NCBI GenBank assembly: GCA_030765065.1
Contig: CM060990.1
Location: forward strand, 281,755,341-281,819,340
Reading direction: 5' to 3'
Origin: Deroplatys truncata
Taxonomy: Eukaryota > Arthropoda > Insecta > Mantodea > Mantidae
Length of the DNA stretch: 64,000 nucleotides
Shown: positions 10,770-21,660 of the stretch, in pieces
Position numbering within the stretch: position 1 is the first letter of the stretch
Layout: each line of letters opens with the position of its first letter
The notes under the pieces: model-generated
What the model was told of the DNA's origin: nothing
The model's input: only the letters and a program-made list of their open reading frames with translations
Databases searched by the model: none
Position numbers and translations under genes: made by a program

Positions 10770-11303
10770 GATCTTTCAAGCATTCAAAAAATGGCCGAAA
10801 TCTATTTTCTCCATACCCGTGCTGGTGATGCGCTTTCTTTCTTTGTAGTTTGTTCGTTGTATCTGTAGACGTATAATTTTGCTCTGATACCACATAATCT
10901 TCCATAGCCACGCCGCCCAACTGAACCTTGAATTAGCCAATATTTTTCTTGTTGGCCTGCTGAATGCCATATGCATTACCTTTTTCAAAGTTTGAGGTTC
11001 AAAGTACTATGGGTTATCCCTAACGAATTCATAGATCGTTTCAAAAATGAAGGAGTCTGTATACATGTAATTCAGCAGCAAGTCTTTCAAAATTAGCTTC
11101 ATCACATTATAAAAAAATCGTGCATTATAAATTTGGAAAGGTCCAAAATCGCATGCCCGATGTAGATTTGCTTATTCATATGTACCTCCTCTCTGCCCAG
11201 TTCGATGCCTACAAGCTTTTCCTCGAATATGATAGTGCATAGATATGTGTTGCGTGCTGTCAACTTTCTTGCCTGTTCTCATTTACTAACTATTTTAAAA
11301 TCA
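10770..11303 (-). pseudogene. Protein-primed DNA polymerase B, C-terminal part (Maverick-like), decayed
   Basis: Minus-strand frames give ARKLTARNTYLCTIIFEEKL, then NKQIYIGHAILDLSKFIMHDF, then KDLLLNYMYTDSFIFE. After stops come QTLKKVMHMAF and RAKLYVYRYNEQTTKKES. The order matches the region after the Kx3NxxYG motif of Maverick type B polymerases: a Cys/Ile-LDLSK element, motif C, and a late GLRAK-like element. In motif C the expected catalytic DTD reads YTD, so one metal-binding Asp appears lost. There are several frame changes and stops. The gene continues on the far side of the Penelope-like insertion at 12056. Confidence 0.7.
11291..11303. repeat. Target-site duplication of the Penelope-like element, left copy
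   Basis: TATTTTAAAATCA here is repeated exactly at 12056-12068, flanking the insertion. Both copies lie in decayed DNA polymerase B sequence, which continues across them. Confidence 0.6.
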
Positions 11304-11336
11304 TGTAAGAACGTAGGGTTTTACGGCCGGTGTCAC

Positions 11337-11590
11337 AATTATAACTAATATAATTTTCCGGGCTGTTATGCCGTGGTCTGCTGAAGAAAGATTTCCCAGA
11401 CGTTTCGTCCACAACTGCGGTGGACATCTTCAGTGGCGCGGGCGAAGTCTTCTCGGTGAATGTATCGCAGCGTCTGATGCGTTGGCCGTTAGTGCCGCTC
11501 TCTTTATAGTGTGGACGCTCTCTGCTGATTGGCCCGCTGGTATGAGGGGGCTGGCGCCGGCTGTGTTGTTGCTCTCTTCTGATTGGCTCG
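11337..11590 (+). repeat. Inverted repeat arm, left (Penelope pseudo-LTR)
   Basis: It pairs with 11803-12056. The two arms translate to nearly the same peptide on opposite strands (MPWSAEERFPRRFVHNCGG), which is a by-product of the inverted repeat and not evidence for a gene. Only scattered mismatches are visible between the arms. Confidence 0.85.
11399..11433 (-). ncRNA. Hammerhead-like ribozyme motif in the left Penelope repeat
   Basis: On the minus strand: CTGAAGA, a perfect 6-bp stem (GTCCAC/GTGGAC) closed by a 7-nt loop, then GAAAC followed by GTC. This is the core order of a minimal hammerhead (CUGANGA, stem II, GAAA, cleavage at UH). Penelope elements are known to carry hammerhead motifs in their pseudo-LTRs. 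Stem III would be extremely short, so cleavage may need a dimer or may not occur. Confidence 0.4.
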
Positions 11591-11802
11591 TATTGAAGCC
11601 GAGGGCGAACACATTATTAGATTTCAGGACACCAACATTCTTTCCTCCATAAAACATTACCATACCCGGCTACAACGCGAAGCAATAGAGATTTACAAAC
11701 ATCCCAATAATTTCAATAGGAAAGAAGAAGCATTGAAACTCAACAGCAACTGGCATCTAGTCATCAAAAACAAGAAAGGTCATACAAAACCGAAAAACAC
11801 TG

Positions 11803-12056
11803 CGAGCCAATCAGAAGAGAGCAACAACACAGCCGGCGCCAGCCCCCTCATACCAGCGGGCCAATCAGCAGAGAGCGTCCACACTATAAAGAGAGCGGCA
11901 CTAACGGCCAACGCATCAGACGCTGCGATACTTTCACCGAGAAGACTTCGTCCGCGCCACTGAAGATGTCCACCGCAGTTGTGGACGAAACGTCTGGGAA
12001 ATCTTTCTTCAGCAGACCACGGCATAACAGCCCGGAAAATTATATTAGTTATAATT
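11803..12056 (-). repeat. Inverted repeat arm, right (Penelope pseudo-LTR)
   Basis: Reverse complement of the left arm. The inner border is at CGAGCCAATCAGAAGAG and the outer border is at ATATTAGTTATAATT. It contains the hammerhead-like motif on the plus strand. Confidence 0.85.
11960..11994 (+). ncRNA. Hammerhead-like ribozyme motif in the right Penelope repeat
   Basis: The same core as in the left arm, on the plus strand: CTGAAGA 11960-11966, stem II 11968-11973 with 11981-11986, GAAA 11987-11990, GTC 11992-11994. The stem II pairs are all conserved between the two arms. Confidence 0.4.
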
Positions 12057-12068
12057 ATTTTAAAATCA
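12056..12068. repeat. Target-site duplication of the Penelope-like element, right copy
   Basis: TATTTTAAAATCA, identical to 11291-11303. Its first base overlaps the end of the inverted repeat, so the exact border is ambiguous by 1 bp. Confidence 0.6.
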
Positions 12069-13823
12069 GTGTTTTTCCGACACTCTCGATGAATTTCCCG
12101 TATACGGCATTGTTCATATTTTCCAAAGATTTTCTCCGAATTTGGAAGTTTCTTGAGCTCTCTTCTCTGTATGGAATCAATATAGGTCTTTAGCCAGTTA
12201 GACTGGTCTTAGGACACCAGCCTGTGAATGTCTCATAGTTACGCCCTGGTCGATACACTCCTGCATATCCCTGTAGTGCAAGACATATTTGCGTTTATTA
12301 TCCAATACTGCAAGCAGTTTCTTGTATTGCCCGTTTGGTGGTGTCGCGCCTTGTGGGCAGAGAGGAAGCTCGTTTGGGCGTCGTGGATATGATCAGGGTA
12401 TTCGATATTTACTTCTAGTACATAGCCTGTCTCCGAATCTTCTTTGGCGTTCATGAAATTTATACTGTCAATCACTTTTTGGTGAGCCATTTTAGGTTTT
12501 TATAAGGGAGGGTCGAAATCATTGAGGCACCGTATAAGTTGTTTATGTCCCAATAGGACAGGTGCTTAACAGGTGCATGTTGATAAAAGCTGGATATGTA
12601 CCTGTGGTTAGCTTTGGAATAGCCCTTCACCGCAGTGCACGGTGCACCTCTTATACACGAATCGAAGATCTCCAGCACGCTCTTGTCGGATATTAAAGAA
12701 CGTTTCGCCCTTATGGCCTTCAACGTTGCGTCAAAGGCAAGTCCTGGTAATGTATAAAACCATGCTGGGTCAAGTTTATACATTTTCAGATCTCGATAAT
12801 TTTCATAAATATCCGCCAAGAGCATTTATCCGTTTTAAGATATACCTCAACGTATTTCCCGAGATTCCGGATATTAAAGGCATCCCGGTCTTTTACAACA
12901 TGCCTGTATTTCTCGTTGGTGATGTACTTGGCTTGTAGAGTGCTGAAGAAGACCTCTTTCGGTGGTAGAGATGTTTCCTCCAGATTTTCAAGGGTCGACA
13001 CATAGTCATAGGGGAATATCCCCTTGCTCGTTACCAGCTTAAAATGCTCTTCAACAGGATATTATGCTTTGGTTATTTTGAAGTCACTCTCCTCGAGCAG
13101 GTCAGCCAGGCCGGTCAGCTTGTCATCAAGAAACTTAAAGCTTTCCAAAAACCTGAAGCTGATGTTCCTGTACCTTTTGCTGAACGTTGCATACCTTTCA
13201 CCACTTTGAGCTATGCACGATATGGGTTATTATCGTATGCCAGGTGACTTATCAGGAAGTGACTGCATAATTAAATAGGCAATGTAAAAATTGCACCTAC
13301 TATGAGCAGCAGCCAGATATTTCCCGGCCACGCGATCGTGATCCCTAATGAGTAAATCGCTCATAGCGAAAGACTCAAGGCATATATGGCATTCAGAGAC
13401 ATTATCGAAATTCTGTTGCTCTTCAGGGGATAGATCCATAGTTTTGAGATTAGAATGCATGTAGATGGCTTCATTAGCGATTGACTTTAATTGCTTGAAG
13501 AAGTCATCCATGGCATTTAGACCTCTGAAGAGAAAGAATTTCGACAACGTCTCGTCATGTCTACATACCAGTTTTAAGGCAATAGAACTTGCTTCATGTT
13601 CTTGAATGGCTCAGGTCCAGCTCAAGTTCCTTGAGGGCTCGCAAGACTGGCCTTTTGCAAGAACAGATCCAATGTCGGCATACATGACAAAAGGTAGAGT
13701 AGCGCTTTTGGAGAATGCCTTAAATTCAAATTAGTCATCTATGTGCTTCCAGAGACATCTCACTGGCGCATCTCTTGCGACATGCCTCGCATGGCCACAT
13801 TCTACACTCATATTTCATGACTT
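12056..13823 (-). pseudogene. Protein-primed DNA polymerase B, central part (Maverick-like), decayed
   Basis: Going 5' to 3' on the minus strand there is a zinc-finger-like stretch (CRMWPCEACRKRCASEMSLE), then the Exo I region PFVMYADIGSVL, where the usual D-x-E has Gly in place of Glu. The 13547-13230 frame holds a treble-clef-like insert typical of Maverick polymerases (CHICLESF then DRVAGKYLAAAHSRC). The 12825-12472 frame has LADIYENYRDL, TLPGLAFDA and then motif A as YWDINNLYGASM. At 12130-12070 lies motif B (NNAVYGKFIESVGK). Several frames are needed and stops occur, so it is a pseudogene. Both ends are cut by insertions with target duplications. Confidence 0.85.
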
Positions 13824-13834
13824 GACTCCTTACA
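13824..13834. repeat. Target-site duplication of the LINE block, left copy
   Basis: GACTCCTTACA directly precedes the GAT-repeat tail and is repeated exactly at 22294-22304, where LINE sequence gives way to polymerase coding sequence. Confidence 0.85.
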
Positions 13835-14100
13835 ATGATGATGAGATGCGGTTTAAGGGCGCTAAACAGCTAAGGTCATCAGCTCCTTTACAAAGTATAA
13901 AATTTACAGTCAAAAAATAAAAGACGGGTAAAAGACCGCATGATTAAAAAACGGGACACAAACCCGCGATGTCCAAAAGGTAAAAACCAAAAACACCAAA
14001 TACCAAAAACGAACACACTAAAAAACGGTCAATAAAAGAGCAAAACAACGTGACAAGAAATGTAGAATGCAAGGGACATGAACGCCAGATGTCCACTGGG
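13835..14100 (-). mobile_element. I-like LINE copy 3, 3' tail part (outer element of the composite)
   Basis: Minus-strand 3' UTR of the family, ending in a short ATC repeat beside the 11-bp target duplication at 13824. It has the conserved CAGCTCC/CTTTAC terminal sequence (one base off the family norm) and the AAACGGGACACAAACCC motif. At 14101 it meets the tail of a second copy. Together with 20024-22293 it forms the outer element, but everything between the start of the endonuclease and the 3' UTR of this copy is missing. Confidence 0.8.
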
Positions 14101-14457
14101 AATGATGATGATGATATGCGGTTTAAGGGCGCTAAACTGCTAAGGTCATCAGCGCCCTTACAATGTATAAAATATAAGGTCAAAATATAAAAGACGGGTA
14201 AAAGAACCGCATAATTAAAAAACGGGACACAAACCCGCGATGTCCAAAAAGCTAAAAATAACAATAATACAACATTAACAATAATAACAATACAAATATC
14301 CGAAAAACCAACACACTAAAAGCATAGGCAATAAAAGATTAAAACGTGTCAAGAACTGTAGAATGCGAGAGACATGAGCGCCATATGTCCACTGGGGAGT
14401 AGAGTCCCTATTAAAACATACCGAATAAAATAACAAAGCTAAAGGACGCTCAACGCA

Positions 14458-17400
14458 TCAAATGCGCAGACTAAACTCGCTGTCACTAATAAAACGGAAA
14501 ACACATTCTACAATACGCGCGTCGTCCGCCAAAACGTTGGCTATGCCAACTGGCAGACCAACACGAACGCACAATGGAGCTAAAACCTGACACTCTCTCT
14601 TAAATGTGACGCACCGTTAAGGGCACATCACACTGCTCACAGAGTGGAGAGGAGTCACCACTGAAAAGATACCTGTGACTAAACAGACAATGTCCAATCC
14701 GTAAACGAGCTAAAACTACCTCTTCCCGACGACACGAACAAGAAGAGGTACCCCAGACTAACGGGAGAGTCTTAACCTCCGCAACTTGTTCCCCCGGAGG
14801 GCCGTCCACTCATCCCTACAAACCGAGAGGATGCGGCTACGTAAAATAACAAACAAATCTGTGGAGGGAACAACAGAAGTAAAATAACTGGGTAATAAAA
14901 TCGCCGACTTGACAGCGGCGTCGGCAGACTCATTACCTGAGATGTCCACATGACCTGGAATCCACATGAAGGAGACGCTGATTCCAGACACACCAAGCGA
15001 GTGGAGCAGGTCATGTATGCGCTGTACGAGTGGGTGGTAATGGTACAGCGCGTTAATACTCTGAAGGGCACTCAGAGAGTCCGTACAAATAACACAGTGC
15101 CGCAATTCGTGCCGCTGAATGTATAAAACAGATTGGTAAACGCTAAAACGTTCGGCGGTAAAAATTGAACATTGTCCAGGTAAACGAAACGTAAAACTAC
15201 ATTGACCAAAAACAAAGGCACATCCTACTTAAGCATCAGTCTTAGATCCATCGGTAAAAATAAAATGAAAATCCCCAAATTGCGCCCGGACTTCCAAAAA
15301 AGCCGATCTAAAGACTGAACAAGGGGTCTCAGTCTTCAGCATCGACGTTAGCCCAAGGTGACAGTAGTCCTCAGCGCGCAACCATGGAGGAAAAGGCGTT
15401 TCCCCCCCTGGGAAGGGCCGGCGCTGGCGTAAAGTCCAAATGCCGAAGGAGTTGTCGAAATCGAAACCCTGGAGGTAGTAATGCAGAGGAGCTAACGAAA
15501 TATTGTCGATCAAGCGAATCCTCGCAAAATAAATCGAAGGACGGGTGGTTAGGCAAAATTGAGAGCCGACAAGCATAGCTGCACAAAAAAGGTCCACCGG
15601 AAGGACAGCGGAGGATCTGCAGCTTCTGCGTACAAACTGGGTACAGGGCTAGTTGGAAAAGCCCCTGTAGCGACTCTTATGCCACGATGGTGAATGGTAT
15701 TCAATCGACTTAACACAGATGGACGTGCCGACGAATAAACAATACACCCGTAATCAAGCTTGGATCGGACCAAAGAGCGATAAAGGCCAAGAAGGACGGT
15801 CCGATCAGCTCCCCAGGATGTGACACTTAAAACACGTAAAAGAATAAGAGAACGGTCACACTTTGCTTTTAAAAACGAAATTTACGAAATCCAGCTCAGC
15901 TTTCTATGAAATATCAACCCCAAAAATTTCGCCTCGTCTGCAAAGGGAAGTATCCCTGGCCCAAGATGGAGAGAGGGCGGAGGGAAAGCCTTCCGGCGCC
16001 AGAAATTGATACAGACGGATGTCTCGGCGGAGAAATTAAAGCCGTTGGCGTTACTCCAGGCGTAGAGACGGTCGATACAGCTCTGGAGACGGCGTTCGAG
16101 TAGACAGGTCCGCCGTGAACTGCAATAAATCGCAAAATCGTCAACGAAAAGGGACGATGAAATGCCAGGTGGAATACAATCAACAATGGGGTTGATAGCA
16201 ATTGCAAAAAGTGTGACACTAAGTACAGAGCCCTGCGGTACTCCGTTCTCTTGAATAGAACGACTAGATAAAACCGAGCCCACACGTACACGAAAGACGC
16301 GGTCCGTCATAAATTCCCGAAGAAATATGGGAAGGCGACCGCGGATATACCATGCGTGAAGTGTACGTAAAATGCCGCCCCTCCAACAAGTGTCATAAGC
16401 TTTGTCCAGGTAAAAAAACATAGCCACGGTTTGACACTTTCTCAGAAATCCGTTCATAATATGCGTCGACAGGGACACCATGTGGTCGACGGTAGAGCGA
16501 TAGCGACGAAATCCGCACTGAGAGTTCGCTAGAAGTTTTTGAGACTCAAGCCACCATGTCAACCGCCCGTTGATCATGCGCTCCATCACTTTGCAAACGC
16601 AACTGGTGAGGGAGATAGGGGTAGCTGGAAGGTAGTTGGCGATCCTTCCCAGGCTTAAGTATAGGGCCAAAGTGGCTTCGCGCCAAACGAAAGGAAAAGC
16701 GCCGTCTTGCCAAATACAGTTATAGACCTGTAAGAGAAAGAGTTTACTGTCGGCTGAAAGGTTCCTTAACATCAGGACATGAATGCCGTCCGGCCCAGGA
16801 GCGGAGTGCCTAGAGCAATGAAGAGCGTGCTCCAGCTCCCTCATCCTGAAAAGTTCATTATAACACTCATTATTAGCAGACCGAAAATTAAAGGTGTCGA
16901 AATCTAGCCGTCTTTGATAGAGCGAAAACCGGCGGAATAATGGTCTGAACTGGATACCGCCTCAAAGGCAGCACCCAGAGTGTTAGCGATGGCAGCCGGA
17001 TCCACTATGGTGGCATTAGAAACCTGAAGGCCAGAAACAGTACATGTGACACTTTACATGAGAAGCGACGAAGTTTATCTCAAACAACAGATGAAGGCGT
17101 AAAGCGATTAAAAGACTCGACAAAACGAGTCCACGACGCCATCTTGCTATCCTGAATAATGCGACGTGCCCTGGCGCGCGATTGCTTAAAAGTCACCAAA
17201 TTATCAAGTGTAGGGTGTCGCCGAAACACCCTAAGTGCAGTCCTAGGGCACGAACGGCGTCCCGAAATCCTCTATCCACCACGGAACAGGCAGTCACCGA
17301 GGTTGAAAAGATGAACGGGGAATTGCGCGTTCGGCGGCAGAGAGAGTCGTAGACGTAAGGTGCTGCACTAGTTGGTTAATGTCGGCGAAGGGCTGATCGT

Positions 17401-18139
17401 AAAAATGCACGAGGCTGGAATACAAGCTCCAGTCGGCTTTTGTGAATATCCAGTTAGGTACTCTGGAATGCTGTACGTGGTGTGACAGAAGAGAAACGAT
17501 GCAGGGGTAATGGTCGCTGGAGTAGGTGCCAACGACGACGTTCCACTGAAAACGACTAGCAAGCTGGAGTGAGCAAATGGCAAGGTCCAGGTGAGGGAAT
17601 GTACCAGAAGAATCTGAAATAAAAGTAGGTGCACCTGTATTGAGGATGGAAAGATTGAACTGATCAAAAATGTCGGAAAGAAGAGTTCCCCTCGCACAAG
17701 CCCTTAGCGAACCGCACAGTGGGTGAATGACATTAAAATCTCCCAACAGAAGAAATGGTGTTGGGAGAGCGGACAGGAGAGCTCGAATGTCCGCGGGAGC
17801 GAGGGGAGACGATGAAGGTGAATACACAGAGCAAACAGAAAACAAAAAGCCGGGTAAGTGAAGGCGAACGGCAACAGTTTGCAAGTCGGTTGTAGGTGTG
17901 ATAGTTTGAAAATGAACGTCGTTACGCACCAAAATCATGACACCACCATGAGCAGGAGTACCCTCCTCCGGTTCAAGGTCGTAGCGAACCAGAGTATATC
18001 CTCGGAGATCAAAAGGATCATGAGGGCGAAGCTTGGTCTCCTGCAAACATACGACCATAGGTGAACGGGAACGCAATAAAAGTTGCAGTTCCGCCCTATG
18101 CTATCGTACATCACGAAAATTCCAGGTCAGGATAGCCAT
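14458..18139 (-). pseudogene. LINE copy 2 ORF2 (endonuclease, RT, RNase H), broken
   Basis: It begins at ATG 18139 (MAILTWN). The endonuclease is open over 18076-17294 and keeps LQETKL, GGVMILV, GDFN and SDHYP. The RT is open for 320 codons over 16844-15882: SCVCKVMERMINGRL, QCGFRRYRSTVD, FFYLDKAYDTCW, NGVPQGSVLS and the polymerase box FVDDFAIYC. RNase H (15105-14758) keeps VICTDSLSALQ and WIPGHVDISGNESADAA. The terminal zinc motif is at CEQCDVPLTVRH. Stops and frameshifts separate the domains. The last family residues end at the TGA at 14458. Confidence 0.85.
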
Positions 18140-18160
18140 TAACAAAAAGGGATAAACTGT

Positions 18161-19434
18161 CTACCTAGAAGGGCGGCTTAAAATTACCTTTTGTTTAACC
18201 TTTGGACTCGGGCTTTTGGTATGGAGTTGGTCAGACTCCATAGCCTCCTCGAAGGGAGGGCCCACGCGCTCAGAGCGAGAAACCGATTCAAGCGCCGTGA
18301 ATCGGTTCAGGGTGGCGATGAGGGGCCGCTGAGCGCGGCTTGTCCCAGGAGCTTCCTGGGACAGCGACCGCCGAGGAGGAGAAGGTGAACTTTTCTTACC
18401 GCGCGCACGCGGAGGGTCCTTCAGAAAATCTTCGCTACGAAGTTTCTGCTTGGGTTTCCTTTCAGCGGCTTGCAACTTCATGGAATTTGGACCAGGTTTA
18501 TAGGGCTTGGTAACAGTAGCTTTAATGGACGGCCGGATGGTAGTGCCGGTTAACGCAGTCATGGTCCAGGTCTGAGTTTCGGCATCTACTCGTGGTACTG
18601 GCGAGGCAAAAACAGAACTAAATGTGCCAGATCGCAGGAGTGAAGGTTGGCGCGAATGAAAAGGCCTCCGGGCTTCAGCAAAGGAGAGCTTTTCCTTCAC
18701 CCGGATCTCCTGGATCGCCTTCTAGTCCAAGTACCGCGGACAGTCGGCAAACGACGCAGAATGAGACCCTTTACAATTAACGCAGACTAGGGCTGTTGAA
18801 CAGGTACCTTCGTGTGAGGGTTGGCTACATGTTGCACAGATGTTAACGGCACTCTTGCATGAGACTTGCGTATGCCCAAAACGTTGGCATTTAAAACAAC
18901 GCAGAGATCTAGGAATATAAGGCCTCACAGAAATCCGTTCGTACCCTGCGGAAATGCTCGTGGGCAGATCGACGCCATCAAATGTTAGAAACAGGGTACG
19001 AGTGGGTACCAATACGCCGTCGGGTTTGGTCTGCACTCGATGCACTTCGGTCACCTTTTGATCGGAGAGATATTCGACTAGGTTTTCGCCCGATATACCA
19101 ACGAGGCTATGTGTGGTAACAACGCCTCGAAAGGAATTCAATGTGCGGTGCTTCTCAACACGGATGGGAGAAGCATAGCCCGCAACGAGGTCTTAATTTG
19201 CGGATCGGACTTTGATTGTGCTAATAATGAACCATTCCGTAGTCGAGTGCAGGATTGAACCGCACCGGCAATAGCATCTATGCCCTTCTGAATTATAAAA
19301 GGGTTCACCTTCTCAAAGTTTTGTCCTTCTTCTGTTCTTGAAATGACAAAGTAACAAACAGATGTCGGCGGTGCTACTTCTGTTACAATAAATTTTCGGC
19401 GCTTGTTTGAATTAATGGAGAAAGGGTGCTCCAT
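18161..19434 (-). pseudogene. LINE copy 2 ORF1 (gag-like), frameshifted
   Basis: ATG at 19434 (MEHPFSINSNKRRK) begins the family ORF1. Three frames cover it: 19434-19138, 19141-18722 and 18700-18161. The middle part has three knuckles, CFKCQRFGHTQVSC, CATCSQPSHEGTC and CVNCKGSHSASFADC, all with Cys/His intact. A stop follows at RYLD, where sister copies continue as DEKAIQ. The C-terminal part is Arg/Ser/Pro-rich. There is a small deletion near 19170 relative to copy 1b (the LHGYPIRV segment is lost). Confidence 0.85.
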
Positions 19435-20023
19435 ACCGAAATAAATCCTCCCCGGCTTGGCTGAGTGGCATATCTATACCTATCTCACCCCAGAGTCACA
19501 CCTCCCAGAACATAGACAGAGGGACCCAATCGCCGTCAGAAGTCAGCAGCTCATGCAATGGCGCCCCCGCGGGACTGCAGTTGAACAGCGGATACGAACA
19601 CAAACCCTACATGACGACCCCGGGTGGTAGGGATGACGCCATTACCCACTCACCCAGCTATGCACCTCGTGCGCGGGTTTCCGTTAGGCTGTGACCACGG
19701 AGGATTAAAATAAATGGTTAAAAGAAACTAAAAGTGTGTGGGCGTTTCACACTCAAGGTAGGCCGGAGGAGAAGGAAAAGAGATGCGTAAATGAATGGAA
19801 GTGGTGCGAAATGTGCATAAATAGAAGAGAGAGGAAAGAAACGATGGCGAGAGCGTCATGGAATGAAATGCACAGAACACCCGAGAGCCTACCTTGAGTT
19901 TCCCGGTCACGAGAACCAACCCACCTCGACTGGACGGGGATGAAGCGATGAAGATGGCGAAGAGTGGCTCGGGAACCCCCGGTTACGCCAACACCCGTAC
20001 TCACATTAGATCAGCCCCTGGGG

Positions 20024-20367
20024 GTGGCAAGGGGAGACGATCGAGTTGAACAGACAGAAAAAACAAAAAAGAAAATGCCGGGCAATTGAAGCCTAACGGG
20101 AACAGCTTGCAAGTTGGACGTAAGAACAAGTGTTTGAAAATGAAGCGGTTACGGACTAACAACATGACACCTCCATGAGCAGGAGCACCCTCCTCCGGTT
20201 CAAGATCGAAGCGAACCGGAGTATACCCTCGGAGATTAAAAGGATCTTTAAGGGCGTAGCTTGGTCTCCTGCAAACACACGACCATAGGTGAATGGGAAC
20301 GCAATAAAAGTTGCAGTTCCGCCCTATGCGATCGTACATCACGTAAATTCCAGGTCAGGATAGCCAT
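20024..20367 (-). pseudogene. LINE copy 3 ORF2, start of the endonuclease only
   Basis: It starts at the ATG at 20367 and gives the first about 115 codons of the APE endonuclease, with frame changes: DPFNLRGYTPVRFDLEPEEG, APAHGGVMLLVRN. It ends abruptly at about 20024 where the 5' end of copy 2 begins. Confidence 0.75.
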
Positions 20368-20387
20368 GAATAAAAGGGATATGCTGT

Positions 20388-21660
20388 CTACTTAGGAGGG
20401 CGGCTAAAATTTATTTTCTGCTTAACCTTTGGGCTCGGGCTTTTAGTATGGAGTTGGTCAGACTCCATAGGCGCCTCAAAGGGAGGGCCCACGCGCTCAG
20501 TACCAGAAACCGTTTCAAGCGCCGTGAATCGTTTCTGCATGAAAATGGGCGAAGGGTGTTGCTGAAGCGCGGCTTGTCTTAGGAGCATCCTGGGACTGCG
20601 ACCTTCGAGGAGGAGAAGGTGAACTTTTCTTTCCGCGCGGACGCGGAGGGTTTTTAAGAAAGTCTTCCCTGCGAAGTTTCTGCTTGGGCTTCTTTTCCGT
20701 GGCTTGGGACTTCAGAACCTTAGGACCAGCTTTAGATAACTAGGTAAGCGTGCTAGAGACTGATGGTCGGATGGTAGTGGCGGTCAAGGCAGTCATGGTC
20801 CAGGTCTATTTTTCGGCATTTACTCGTTGTACTGGCAAGGCAACAACAGAACTGAAGCACCAGATCGCAGGAGCGAAGGTTGGCGCGCATGGTAACGCCT
20901 CCAGGCTTCAGCAAAGGATAGGCTTTCGTTTACCCGGATCTCCTGGATCGCCTTCTCGTCCAAGTACCGCGGAGAGTCTGAAAATGACGCTGAATGAGAC
21001 CCTTTGTAATTGACGCAGACGGGGGTTGTTGAACAGGTACCGTTGTATGAGGGCTGGCTACATGTTGCACAGATAGTAACGGCACTCTTACATGAGACTT
21101 GCGTATGCCCAAAACGTTGGCATTAAAACAATATAAGGCCTCGCAGAAATCCGTTCGTACCCTGCTGAAATGCTCGTGGGCAGATCGACGCCATCAAATG
21201 TTATAAACAGGGTACGAGTGGGTACCAATGCTCCGTCGCGTTTGGCCTGCATTCGATGAACCGCTGTCACCTTCTGGTCTGCAAGATATTCTACCAGGTC
21301 CTCGTCCGATATGCCATCGAGGTTATGCGTGGTGACAACGCCTCGACAAGAATTAAAGGTGCGGTGCTTCTCAACACGGATAGGATAACCGTGGAGAAGC
21401 GTGGCACGCAACAAGGACTTACTCCCATGTTCGGATTTGGTGTGAACCAACAATGAACCAATCCGAAGACGAGTGCAGGAATGAACCGCAGCTGCAATAG
21501 CGTCAATGCCCTTCTGGATAATAAAAGGGTTCACTTTCTCAAACGTTTGACCTTCCTCAGTTCGGGGAATCACTAAGTAACAACCAGTTGTTGGTGGTGC
21601 TGCTTCTGTTGCAATTACTTTACGGCGCTTGTTATTTATAATGGAGAAAGGGTGCTCCAT
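20388..21660 (-). pseudogene. LINE copy 3 ORF1 (gag-like), broken
   Basis: Family start MEHPFSIINNKRRK at ATG 21660. The frame 21687-21088 is open for 199 codons and runs past FEKVNPFIIQKG and TRTLFITFDGVDLP. A deletion near 21130 removes the start of the first zinc knuckle (PYI then out of frame), and the rest of the knuckle region lies in another frame. The C-terminal Ser/Pro-rich part ends at 20388. Confidence 0.8.

Larger units (their letters stand above)
11304..12055 (+). mobile_element. Penelope-like element fragment with inverted long terminal repeats
   Basis: Two inverted copies of a 254-bp sequence (11337-11590 and 11803-12056) flank a central piece of about 210 bp. The plus-strand frame in the centre reads HYHTRLQREAIEIYKHPNNF and then NRKEEALKLNSNW. 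This is the conserved end of the Penelope-type ORF, downstream of its GIY-YIG endonuclease. Penelope elements carry pseudo-LTRs in direct or inverted arrangement and make variable target duplications. Here a 13-bp direct repeat flanks the unit. The reverse transcriptase and most of the nuclease are missing, so it is a 5'-truncated copy. It interrupts the polymerase gene between motif B (at about 12100) and motif C (at about 11070). Confidence 0.7.
14101..20023 (-). mobile_element. I-like non-LTR retrotransposon, near full-length copy 2 (inner element)
   Basis: A LINE of about 5.9 kb on the minus strand, from a CCCCCAGGGGCTGA 5' end at about 20023 to an ATCATC tail at 14101. It carries ORF1 and ORF2 with the same domain order as copy 1b. 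It lies inside copy 3, but no target duplication flanks it: the left neighbour is copy 3's 3' UTR and the right neighbour its endonuclease. So either the insertion came with a deletion of about 3.5 kb, or the two copies were joined by recombination. Frameshifts in both ORFs make it inactive. Confidence 0.88.

Noticed and set aside
11368..12025. Two nearly identical proteins of 80-94 residues on opposite strands (MPWSAEERF...)
   Set aside because: They are the two arms of an inverted repeat read on opposite strands; no conserved domain and no gene structure.
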